In this document: positions 34,221 through 41,767 of the stretch, piece after piece
Position numbering within the stretch: position 1 is the stretch's first letter
Layout of the letters: every line of letters starts with the position of its first letter
Assembly (NCBI GenBank): GCA_015066465.1
Contig: SVOI01000006.1
Span: forward strand, 21,233-85,232
Length of the DNA stretch: 64,000 bases
Origin: Oscillospiraceae bacterium
GTDB taxonomy: Bacteria; Bacillota; Clostridia; Oscillospirales; Acutalibacteraceae
Direction: 5' to 3'
Notes under the pieces: model-generated
Seen by the model: only the letters and a program-made list of their open reading frames with translations
Databases searched by the model: none
Told to the model about the DNA's origin: nothing
Program-made: the position numbers and the translations under genes

Positions 34221-34262
34221 AAAAACGCCCCCTGTCAATAATATCATTATTGACAGAAGGGG
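34219..34262 (-). terminator. Terminator overlapping the gpr ribosome binding site
   Basis: On the minus strand, arms CCCC-TTC-TGTCAATAAT and ATTATTGACA-GGGGG are separated by three bases and followed by CG and seven T. It is a strong rho-independent terminator for the beta-helix protein gene. The GGGGG of the 3' arm is also the Shine-Dalgarno of gpr, and the T-run leads straight into its TTG start. Confidence 0.85.
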
Positions 34263-34283
34263 TTTTGTGTATACATTTTCGTA

Positions 34284-36170
34284 TTAATTTGCTTCCATTT
34301 CGCCAGTATCTGTACCAATGCTGACTGTATATTTTTCACCCTTTACTAATTCCGGTGATGAATAAATAACTAAACCGAAATCAAGCTCAGGAGTTTGTGT
34401 TACAAGGGTTTTACCATCTTTTGACTTTATAATAATTTCAGTTCCAGCAGAGCGATTACCAACAGTCATAGCAATAACACCCTGTTCTGAACTACTGAAG
34501 GTCTGCGCCATTCCCGAAGCACCCGTGCCAATGAATGTACCACCTGTGATTACACCACTAACATCATAATCAAGTGTTGCAGTATCGCCTTGTGTAGGAC
34601 CGACAACTACCGTATAACCACCCGAGATTTCTAAAGTGCCGTTGGCATCTATTCCATCGCCCGAGGATTTTACATAAAGCTTACCACCAGAAACTTTTAT
34701 GCTACCACTTGAATTTGATGACATACCACCATTCATACCATTTCCACCTGGTTTGCCACCACCGAACACACCATCTCTGCCACCAGTAAAGCCACTCTGG
34801 TCTGTACCACCGGCAGCATTAAGTCCGTCATCACTTGCAACAAGGCTTATATCACCGCCGATTACTTCAATATTCAGTGCCTCTAAGCCTTCGTAGCTTT
34901 CAGTAATATCTATATTACCAGACGTAATAGTGAGATTTTCTTCAGCGTGAATAGCATCGTCACCTGAAGCAATTTTGAAACTACCACCATTAATAATAAC
35001 TGAAGTATTTGAATGAATAGAGTCATCGGCTGAATTTATTGTAATGTTACCATTAGAAATAAGCAAACTGTTTTCAGCCTTTAAGCCTTTCATACTTGTG
35101 CTGGTATCTTCTGTAGTGGTAGTTGTATTCTGCATATTATCACTCTGCTTATCGCCGTGTTGGAATCCGCCAGACATTTCCACCGGCATTCCACCTGGTC
35201 TGCCACCGCCCATAAATCCACCGAATGAATCTGAATGCTCTTTACTTCCGTTTTCGCTACCACCGCCGACAAATAAATCGATATTACCATCTGCAATTTG
35301 CATGAAAGCACCTGCAGTAATACCATCGCCCTCTGCTGCAGCCTTTATATCAGTACCAGTTGAAATATAAACAAAGCCTTTAGAAGAATCATCGTTATTT
35401 TCTGAATGAATAGCATCCTTACCGGCATCTATTGTAAGCGAAGCATTTTTAATTCTCACGCTATCATTGGCTTCAATGCCGTGAGAGGCTGAATTCACCT
35501 CGAAAGTGCCACCTGTAATAACTAAATCATCTTTACAGACAATGCCGTGCCCCGCTGGTGAAGATACTGTTAAAGAACCAGAACCATTTATTGTTAAATC
35601 CTGTTTTGAAAAAAGTGTTGCATCTACATTATTATCATCAATGGCAGTAAAGCTACCACCGTTTGCAAGTGTGTTTTCAGTACCCTCAGAAAGTGTTAAA
35701 AACACCTTATCCGCTTCTAAAATATATAAAGGTGCAAAAGTTTCACTCTTAATATTGACACCATCAAAAACTATCTGAAGTTTTGCTGTATCAGGTGCAT
35801 CTACGATAATTTTACCATCACTGAGTTCACCAGAAATAACATAAGTAGCTTCTTCAGTAATTGTTACTGTAGAACCCGATATTTTAACGTTTTGGGAAGT
35901 TGACGTTGCAGATTTTCCGTTAAGCTTAATTTTAACAGCCTTGCTCTCGTCATACGTAGTTTCATTATCCCTATCAGTAAACATATCTGCATCACTTGAT
36001 GAAAAATCGACCTCTAAGGGTTCAGCATCATCCAAAGCATCATTATTTTCTGTACCTGATGATAAATTATTATTTGAATTTATATTGTCATTGTTCTTAT
36101 TTAAGCTACAACCCGAAAAGCTCATAACTAAAAGGGCTAAGGTTAATAAAACAGGTAATATTTCCTTCAT
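34284..36170 (-). CDS. Cthe_2159-like carbohydrate-binding lipoprotein
   Basis: 628 residues, with a lipobox (SGC, Cys21), an acidic low-complexity linker, then repeated right-handed beta-helix rungs of the type ITxxGxFxVxSxxHGIxxxxxV (about 190-470). A Gly/Met-rich insertion (GGFMGGGRPGGMP, about 318-330) follows the first rungs. The family (Cthe_2159-like) includes a cellulose/pectate-binding beta-helix protein. It is grouped with DUF4956 and VTC genes, an arrangement that often also includes CotH. Surface-exposed; the ligand is unknown. Confidence 0.85.
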   Translation of the reverse strand: MKEILPVLLTLALLVMSFSGCSLNKNNDNINSNNNLSSGTENNDALDDAEPLEVDFSSSDADMFTDRDNETTYDESKAVKIKLNGKSATSTSQNVKISGSTVTITEEATYVISGELSDGKIIVDAPDTAKLQIVFDGVNIKSETFAPLYILEADKVFLTLSEGTENTLANGGSFTAIDDNNVDATLFSKQDLTINGSGSLTVSSPAGHGIVCKDDLVITGGTFEVNSASHGIEANDSVRIKNASLTIDAGKDAIHSENNDDSSKGFVYISTGTDIKAAAEGDGITAGAFMQIADGNIDLFVGGGSENGSKEHSDSFGGFMGGGRPGGMPVEMSGGFQHGDKQSDNMQNTTTTTEDTSTSMKGLKAENSLLISNGNITINSADDSIHSNTSVIINGGSFKIASGDDAIHAEENLTITSGNIDITESYEGLEALNIEVIGGDISLVASDDGLNAAGGTDQSGFTGGRDGVFGGGKPGGNGMNGGMSSNSSGSIKVSGGKLYVKSSGDGIDANGTLEISGGYTVVVGPTQGDTATLDYDVSGVITGGTFIGTGASGMAQTFSSSEQGVIAMTVGNRSAGTEIIIKSKDGKTLVTQTPELDFGLVIYSSPELVKGEKYTVSIGTDTGEMEAN

Positions 36171-36190
36171 AAAAGCCTCCTATTATCCTA

Positions 36191-36886
36191 TTATAATTCC
36201 ATACTTGTTGATTCTTGTTTTGCTACAACAATTTCAAGATTGCCGTTTCTGCAACGGAGCTTGTCGAGCATTTCTTTTTCTCTTAAAGCATCACGGAGTT
36301 CTACATTATAGGTAAGCTTAAACATACTACCCATATTTGTACTTTTAACCCGAACCAAATCATTAGATTTTGTGTATTCAGAAAAGATATCATCAAAAGC
36401 ACCTGTGTAATCTAAATCCTCTGGAATTGTTATTGTGAGAGTTTTAAAAATAGCACCATTCTTTTTAGTACCAAAATCCAAGCGATTGCAAATCACAAAT
36501 ATTATACACATTATAACAGTGAAAAGCAATGCAAATGCAATGTAACCCATACCAACAATAAGACCTGCACCCATTGCTAAAAATAACGTGCAAATTTCTT
36601 TTGCAGTACCAGGAACTGAACGAAAACGAACAAGACTGAATGCACCTGCAACGGCAACACCTGTTCCCACGTTGCCATTAACCATCATAATAACGACACA
36701 AACAACGGCTGGCAAAAGTGCGAGTGTTACAACAAAGCTTTTTGTGTAGCGAGTGCGGTACATGTAAGCGAGCGTCATTAAAACACCAATTACAAGTGAA
36801 ACCAACAAACAAGTAATAAAATCGGTTACGCTGATAACATTTGTAAAATCAGCATCAAATAATCCTTTAAATAAATTTTCAAGCAT
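36191..36886 (-). CDS. DUF4956 membrane protein
   Basis: 231 residues with four membrane helices (about 20-135) and a cytosolic C-terminal domain. The VAGAFSLVRFRSVPGTAKEI segment is the family hallmark. It overlaps the VTC gene by 8 bp. In many bacteria DUF4956 and VTC form a pair; by analogy with the yeast VTC complex it may be the channel or scaffold for polyphosphate made by the partner (inference). Confidence 0.9.
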   Translation of the reverse strand: MLENLFKGLFDADFTNVISVTDFITCLLVSLVIGVLMTLAYMYRTRYTKSFVVTLALLPAVVCVVIMMVNGNVGTGVAVAGAFSLVRFRSVPGTAKEICTLFLAMGAGLIVGMGYIAFALLFTVIMCIIFVICNRLDFGTKKNGAIFKTLTITIPEDLDYTGAFDDIFSEYTKSNDLVRVKSTNMGSMFKLTYNVELRDALREKEMLDKLRCRNGNLEIVVAKQESTSMEL

Positions 36887-37622
36887 TTTTTGTTACCTCC
36901 AACATATTGTATGAATTAATTTTATTATTTTGTGGAAAAATCAATGTTTTGTAAGCTGTTCCATATTTCGAAAATGAGGTTTTATATATTTTTTCTCTTG
37001 ATAACACCGCAGTCATCCACAATGGAACTCCACCACTACACTTAATTTCCATTAAAACCTTACCATCAGGAATAATTGGTGTGCCATACACGTCTGCCGT
37101 GAGTGATAAATCGGATTGTCTACAAAGTATCGTATCATCAAAGGTTACACGAAAATCAGTTCCATCCTCAGAGTAATACGCTTCACGCTCATAAGATAAA
37201 AACACAGTGGGATGAGGCTCTTTATAAAGCTTTATAAAATACTCAATTTCATCTGAAATTTGTGTAGATTTTTCAGGTTTACATTCACCCGACAGCCATT
37301 TTGTTGCATCATTATTTGTCATAGCCATTCTGCGCTTATAAACAACGTGTTTATATTTCTTTTTCAGTTCAACAAACACTGTACTGTCATCTGTTGCTTT
37401 GCTGTAGCTACGAATTCGTAGTTTTTCTTTATAAACAGGCTTTTCTATTGAACGACGTATAAGCAGATATGAATCAGTATCATAATAGAGATTGCGGATT
37501 GTAGTTCTGCCGTATTTATCAAGCTTCATATAAGGTGCCATTGCCTGAAGCAACTTTTCTTTTTGCTCTTTCGTCAGCATATATTTCAATTCGTATCTTT
37601 TAAATATGGTCTTAAAAGGCAT
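36879..37622 (-). CDS. VTC-domain polyphosphate polymerase
   Basis: 247 residues, with a VTC/CYTH-like tunnel domain. Basic and acidic catalytic residues are visible in RYELKYMLT (start of the tunnel), IRNLYYDT, KEKLRIRSY, VFVELKKKYKHVVYKRR and VLMEIKCSG. Yeast Vtc4 makes polyphosphate from ATP with this domain. It is transcribed toward DUF4956 and the beta-helix lipoprotein. Confidence 0.9.
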   Translation of the reverse strand: MPFKTIFKRYELKYMLTKEQKEKLLQAMAPYMKLDKYGRTTIRNLYYDTDSYLLIRRSIEKPVYKEKLRIRSYSKATDDSTVFVELKKKYKHVVYKRRMAMTNNDATKWLSGECKPEKSTQISDEIEYFIKLYKEPHPTVFLSYEREAYYSEDGTDFRVTFDDTILCRQSDLSLTADVYGTPIIPDGKVLMEIKCSGGVPLWMTAVLSREKIYKTSFSKYGTAYKTLIFPQNNKINSYNMLEVTKNA

Positions 37623-37703
37623 AAAATATCCTCCTGTACTTTGATACAGACATTGTACAGGAGGAAAATTGAAGTTTTATTGAATTTTTTTAATTTTTAA
37701 AAA

Positions 37704-38954
37704 TTATTTTAATAAAGGTATTTTCACTTGAAACTCAACGAGTCCATTATAGCAAAGAACCTCGATTTTACCTTTATGAGAATCAACAATAGCTTTTGCA
37801 ATAGCAAGACCTAAACCATAGTGGTTGCCTTCACTATTACGTGCATCATCTACACGATAAAATCTTTCAAAAAGCTTTTCACGATGCTCTTTAGGGATTT
37901 CTTCACCTTTATTTATAACAGAGATTTTAGCAAAGTTGTTTTCTTTTGTAAGCTTACAGAAAACGTCGCTTTTTTCGTTTGTATGTTTTATAGCGTTATC
38001 AAGTAAAATTGAAACAAGTTGTTTTAACTGGGTAGTGTTACCTGTAACTTTAACGTTATCTGAAATATCAGTTTTTAGTTCAAGACCTTTTTCAAACGCT
38101 ACACTTTCAAATGGTAATGCTTCACCAGAAACGAGATGACTGAAATCTATAAATTCCATCTGCGGTGTCACGTTTTCTGTACGAGCAAGGTCTAATAACT
38201 GGCTTATAAGTACACCCATACGCTCATTTTCATACTGAATATTTTTAAGCCACTGGTTTTCGCCTAACTCTCTTTCTAAGAGTTCAGCATTTGCACTCAC
38301 AACTGAAACAGGCGTTTTTAATTCGTGACCAGCATCTGATATAAACTGCTTTTGCTTTTTATAGCCCTCTTCGAGTGGGTCAACAATTTTTTCTGCAAGA
38401 AATCTTGATAAAAAGAAAAATACAACTAAAGCACAGCCACCAAAAATCAAAGTATAGCGAAACAAAGTAATGGCGTTCTCGTTTACAATAGTGTTATCCA
38501 TAAAGGTAACGAGAACATAGCCTGACTTATCTACTGCATAAAAAGAGAGGTTTTCTTCTGTACCCTTTGTCTTACCCGAATTTACAATTTCTACTGCAAG
38601 GTCTACTAAATCATCATCACTATGAATTGTTGGTGGTTCATTTTTAATTTCAATTACATTACCATCATAAGAAAAAGCAACTGTGTAAAAGGTAGATAAT
38701 TTAAACATTGGCGAATCTTCAAATCTATGATTAAAATCAGGCTCACCATTCGGGGCAGGTCTCAGAGGCTCGAAAAAATCTGTATTCATTCCTGAAAGCT
38801 CATACATCTCTGAATGTGCTTTAAGCATACTTTCGTTTTGCTTTGTCATTTCTATATAACTTGAAATGTAAATAACACCAAGCGTACCAACCCAAAGTGC
38901 TACAAGGATTGACATAATTGAAAAAACTATTTTCTTTCTCGATTTTTCAAACAT
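37704..38954 (-). CDS. Sensor histidine kinase, HPK1-type
   Basis: 416 residues, with TM1 (about 9-30), an extracellular sensor (about 30-155), TM2 (about 162-182), HisKA with DAGHELKTPVSVVSANAELL (phospho-His), and HATPase with a DNAIKHT N-box and YGLGLAIAKAIV. It pairs with the overlapping response regulator. The start is ATG 38954 (GAGGTG upstream), 8 bp inside the regulator gene. The neighbouring VTC cluster may be the regulated target (inference). Confidence 0.95.
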   Translation of the reverse strand: MFEKSRKKIVFSIMSILVALWVGTLGVIYISSYIEMTKQNESMLKAHSEMYELSGMNTDFFEPLRPAPNGEPDFNHRFEDSPMFKLSTFYTVAFSYDGNVIEIKNEPPTIHSDDDLVDLAVEIVNSGKTKGTEENLSFYAVDKSGYVLVTFMDNTIVNENAITLFRYTLIFGGCALVVFFFLSRFLAEKIVDPLEEGYKKQKQFISDAGHELKTPVSVVSANAELLERELGENQWLKNIQYENERMGVLISQLLDLARTENVTPQMEFIDFSHLVSGEALPFESVAFEKGLELKTDISDNVKVTGNTTQLKQLVSILLDNAIKHTNEKSDVFCKLTKENNFAKISVINKGEEIPKEHREKLFERFYRVDDARNSEGNHYGLGLAIAKAIVDSHKGKIEVLCYNGLVEFQVKIPLLK

Positions 38955-39630
38955 TGTCACACCTCAATTCGTAGCCTACGCCTCTTACTGCCTTAATCTC
39001 TGTTTTTGCACCGACAAAGACAAGTTTTTTTCTGGTAAAAGACATATAAACCTCTACGTTGTTATACTCCGCTTCATCTTCAAAGCCCCAGATTTTAACT
39101 GCAAGTTGTTCTCTTGTTAAAATCTGACCACTGTTTGCAATAAGATATTCTAATATTTTATATTCTTTTTCACTAAGCCTTACACTCTGGGAATTTGTTA
39201 CACACGATAAAGTAAGGCTATTAGTATCAAGGGTGATATCACCAAATGACAAAACACCATCGTTTGAATTAAGAACTCGTCTACCTAAAGCACGAAGCCT
39301 TGCTAATAATTCCTTTGTCATAAATGGTTTTGTTAAATAATCATCTGCACCGCAGTCGAGACCTGTTACCTTATCATCAATTTCAGCCTTTGCTGTGAGC
39401 ATAAGAATTGGTGTTTTAATCCCTTTACTTCTTGCTCTTCTTGCTATTTCAAAACCATTAAGTCCTGGAAGCATAACGTCAAGAATTATAATATCATAAA
39501 TATCAGTTTCTATGGCTGAAAGACCATCAACACCGTTATCGTAATGGTCAACCTCATATTTTTCGAGACGTAATATTTCACAAAGTGCCTCAGCCATTCG
39601 TTTTTCATCTTCAACAAGTAAAAGTCGCAT
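38947..39630 (-). CDS. OmpR-family response regulator
   Basis: 227 residues, with a receiver domain (Asp51 in IIILDVMLPG, Lys101 in LTKPF) and a winged-helix DNA-binding domain (SEKEYKILEYLIANSG, VKIWGFEDEAEYNNVEVY, IKAVRGVGYEL). Partner of the overlapping kinase. Divergent from the original ychF promoter. Confidence 0.95.
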   Translation of the reverse strand: MRLLLVEDEKRMAEALCEILRLEKYEVDHYDNGVDGLSAIETDIYDIIILDVMLPGLNGFEIARRARSKGIKTPILMLTAKAEIDDKVTGLDCGADDYLTKPFMTKELLARLRALGRRVLNSNDGVLSFGDITLDTNSLTLSCVTNSQSVRLSEKEYKILEYLIANSGQILTREQLAVKIWGFEDEAEYNNVEVYMSFTRKKLVFVGAKTEIKAVRGVGYELRCDNV

Positions 39631-39720
39631 AGTTATCCCCTTTTAGTGTTTGTAAATCCATTATAGCACAAAACATTGAAAATTTATTGAAATATTTTAA
39701 ATTTTGCTTTTCAAATCTTA

Positions 39721-39749
39721 TTGAAATACTTTTTATAATGTGCTAAAAT
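39721..39749 (+). promoter_or_regulatory. Original ychF promoter, now cut off from ychF
   Basis: TTGAAA (39721-39726), 17 bp, TAAAAT (39744-39749), followed by AGGAATGG and the att core containing the former ychF ATG at 39787. After integration it drives only a 15-codon peptide (MKLGIVIFKPVFISH) that ends at 39834. Confidence 0.75.
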
Positions 39750-39779
39750 GTTTTAGTAAATTTTTCAAATAGGAATGGT

Positions 39780-39804
39780 AATAAAAATGAAACTTGGTAT
39801 TGTT
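39780..39804 (+). repeat. attL core (25 bp direct repeat)
   Basis: The 25 bases are identical to 50312-50336, beginning AATAAAAATGAAACTTGG. They span the ychF start codon and its first six codons. The next base differs on both sides, which fixes the limits. Confidence 0.93.
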
Positions 39805-39926
39805 ATTTTTAAACCAGTTTTCATTTCACATTAAATTTCTATAAACCCTTATATATCTTCATATTGTGAAAAATCGAAAAATCAAAAACTTATAAAACTT
39901 TATAAAAATCTATATATCACCACACC

Positions 39927-39952
39927 AAAATGGTGTAAAAATGGTGTAAAAG
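39927..39952 (+). repeat. Left arm-type repeats (AATGGTGTAAAA x2)
   Basis: Tandem AAAATGGTGTAA units, about 125 bp inside the left att, identical over 26 bases to 50242-50267 near the right end. They are preceded by an inverted half (ACACCA). They are probably binding sites for the N-terminal arm-binding domain of the integrase, as the DR2 sites in Tn916. Confidence 0.8.
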
Positions 39953-39987
39953 AGAAATAACTAAAGCCAATGCGACAAATAAACAGA

Positions 39988-40022
39988 AACACTCTTGTTC
40001 AATACAAACGAGCAAGAGTGTT
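39988..40022 (-). terminator. Terminator of the XRE gene
   Basis: Arms AACACTCTTG / CAAGAGTGTT with a 15-base loop, just after the stop at 40033 on the minus strand. Confidence 0.7.
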
Positions 40023-40032
40023 CTTTTTATAT

Positions 40033-40278
40033 TTATAATTCTGTTTTCATTAATTCGTCTGTAGTTACACCGAAAAACTCAGCAATCGCAACCACTTCAT
40101 AATCAGGTACAAACCTCGTCCCCTGTTCTATTCTCAAAATTGTTAAGTCAGAAAACTCAAAACCATTCAATTGCAGTTTTTCTGCCATTGCTTTTTGAGA
40201 AATCTTTCTTTGTTTTCTTAATTTCTTAACATTGTTTCCAATTATATTTTTAGATTTTCCGTTCCAATATATTTTCAT
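40033..40278 (-). CDS. XRE-family DNA-binding regulator
   Basis: 81 residues with a single helix-turn-helix domain (NVKKLRKQRKISQKAMAEKL and LTILRIEQGTRFVPDYEVVA). It is divergent from the cargo operon. Three related sites of the form ACTTC-N7-GAAGT lie in the intergenic space and are the likely operators. Probably represses itself and the cargo genes (inference). Confidence 0.85.
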   Translation of the reverse strand: MKIYWNGKSKNIIGNNVKKLRKQRKISQKAMAEKLQLNGFEFSDLTILRIEQGTRFVPDYEVVAIAEFFGVTTDELMKTEL

Positions 40279-40287
40279 TTTACCAAC

Positions 40288-40406
40288 CTTATAAAGATGA
40301 AGTTTTATAATGATTGTATACTGAAAACAACATTCAATACTTCTAAAGATGAAGTTTTTGTTGATTTTCTTTCTCGTTAGTGTTAAAATACTTCTAAAGA
40401 TGAAGT
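40288..40406. promoter_or_regulatory. Three operator-like repeats at 51-52 bp spacing
   Basis: TAAAGATGAAGT occurs at 40292-40303, 40344-40355 and 40395-40406. The last two extend to the palindrome ACTTC-TAAAGAT-GAAGT. Spacing of 52 and 51 bp is close to five helical turns, so bound proteins would lie on the same face of the DNA. They sit between the XRE gene and the cargo operon. Confidence 0.7.
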
Positions 40407-40458
40407 TTTTTACAAAAAAAGCACAATCTTAATTACTATTATAAGGAGAATCAAAAAA

Positions 40459-41694
40459 ATGTTTTGTAAACACTGTGGAGAAAAAATTGAGGAAGGTGCA
40501 ATAAACTGCACAAAATGTGGCAAACCCACAAATAAAATTGACATTAACAAATTCAACAAAATTCTTGATTTTGTTAAATCTAAAAAAATACCATTGGCTT
40601 GTATTGGTGTAATTTTAATTATTGGTATAATTATCATTTCAGCAACAACAAAATATACTACAATCGATATGAAAGATTTATACACAATTCAATTTACTGG
40701 ATTAAATGAAAATGGTAAAGCAACTGTTATTTTTAATGATAGTGCATTATATGAGCCTACTCAAAAACTTTTTGAAAAAGGCGATTATCTGGGACAAAGC
40801 GCTTTAGCTGAATTATCAGAATTAGAATATACTATTTCTCCAAACGAAAACTTATCTAACGGAGATGAAATAACTTTTAAAGTTTATTTCCCAGAAGAAT
40901 ATTATAAAAACTATAACATAAAAGCAAAAAACACTGAACAAAAAATTAAAGTTGCTGACCTTATCATACCAGAAGAAATTGATGTATTTGAGGGGTTAAA
41001 AATTGAATTTTCAGGTCGTTCCCCTTACTTAACTTGCAATTTTGTTACTGGCGACTGTCACAAATTTACAAAAGATTATGTAAGATTTGAAACTGACAAC
41101 GAATATTATGCAATTGGTGAAAAAGTAAATGTTACTGCCCACTTCTCAACTGACGATTTAGAAAAAGCAAAAGTAAAAGTTATAAACAATACTGCAACAT
41201 ACGATGTTCAAGCAAAAGAGTATTATATCGATTCTTTAGATGGATTAGATTTAACACAATTAAAAAATGCTATACGTACACAATTAGACTTGGAATACAA
41301 CTCAGCTACAAACAAATTTTGCGGTGTTAATCTGGGTGGCGGAACCGCGCAATTCATAAAATTATTAGATGAAAAAGCAACAGGAGATGCATTCCTCGTT
41401 CTCAGAGATAAAGATTCACGTCCTGACGGCGAATACACACCATACAATATCTACATAAGTAGTTATAAAACAACTATAGAAGCTAAAAAGTATTCTATTG
41501 CAACAAAAACTACTAAACAAGAAATTAATGTTTTATTATTAGCTACTAATTTATATATTGATGAAAACAATCAACTTCATTATGATGAAATAATAGAAGT
41601 TAGAGGTGCTAATGTAGAAAGCACAAAAGATTTAAAAAGCAAATATATTAAAGATTGTCAGGACATCTATCAAACAATAAGTTCTGTTGAATAA
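40459..41694 (+). CDS. Zinc-ribbon membrane protein, element cargo 1
   Basis: 411 residues: N-terminal double CxxC zinc ribbon (CKHCGEKIEEGAINCTKCG), a single membrane helix (about 49-68), then a large extracytoplasmic part with Ig-like beta segments (about 75-220). The rest (230-411) is not assigned. It is the first gene behind the XRE operators, with an AAGGAG ribosome site. Zinc-ribbon plus TM proteins are common in Clostridia, but I know of no function. As cargo of a mobile element it could be a cell-surface fitness factor. Confidence 0.75.
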   Translation: MFCKHCGEKIEEGAINCTKCGKPTNKIDINKFNKILDFVKSKKIPLACIGVILIIGIIIISATTKYTTIDMKDLYTIQFTGLNENGKATVIFNDSALYEPTQKLFEKGDYLGQSALAELSELEYTISPNENLSNGDEITFKVYFPEEYYKNYNIKAKNTEQKIKVADLIIPEEIDVFEGLKIEFSGRSPYLTCNFVTGDCHKFTKDYVRFETDNEYYAIGEKVNVTAHFSTDDLEKAKVKVINNTATYDVQAKEYYIDSLDGLDLTQLKNAIRTQLDLEYNSATNKFCGVNLGGGTAQFIKLLDEKATGDAFLVLRDKDSRPDGEYTPYNIYISSYKTTIEAKKYSIATKTTKQEINVLLLATNLYIDENNQLHYDEIIEVRGANVESTKDLKSKYIKDCQDIYQTISSVE

Positions 41695-41767
41695 CCTTAT
41701 ATATTACACCATGCAGATTTGATTTTCTACGTGGTGTAACAATATTCTATATAAAAGGATTTAAAAA

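Larger units (their letters stand above)
39631..40032. other. Left junction region of the integrative element
   Basis: Contains the native ychF promoter (39721-39749), the left copy of the 25 bp att core (39780-39804), a 15-codon truncated ychF start, the arm-type repeats (39927-39952) and a terminator hairpin (39988-40022). No gene. Confidence 0.85.

Noticed and set aside
39787..39834. 15-codon ORF MKLGIVIFKPVFISH as a peptide gene
   Set aside because: It is the displaced start of ychF created by integration; the six shared codons come from the att core.
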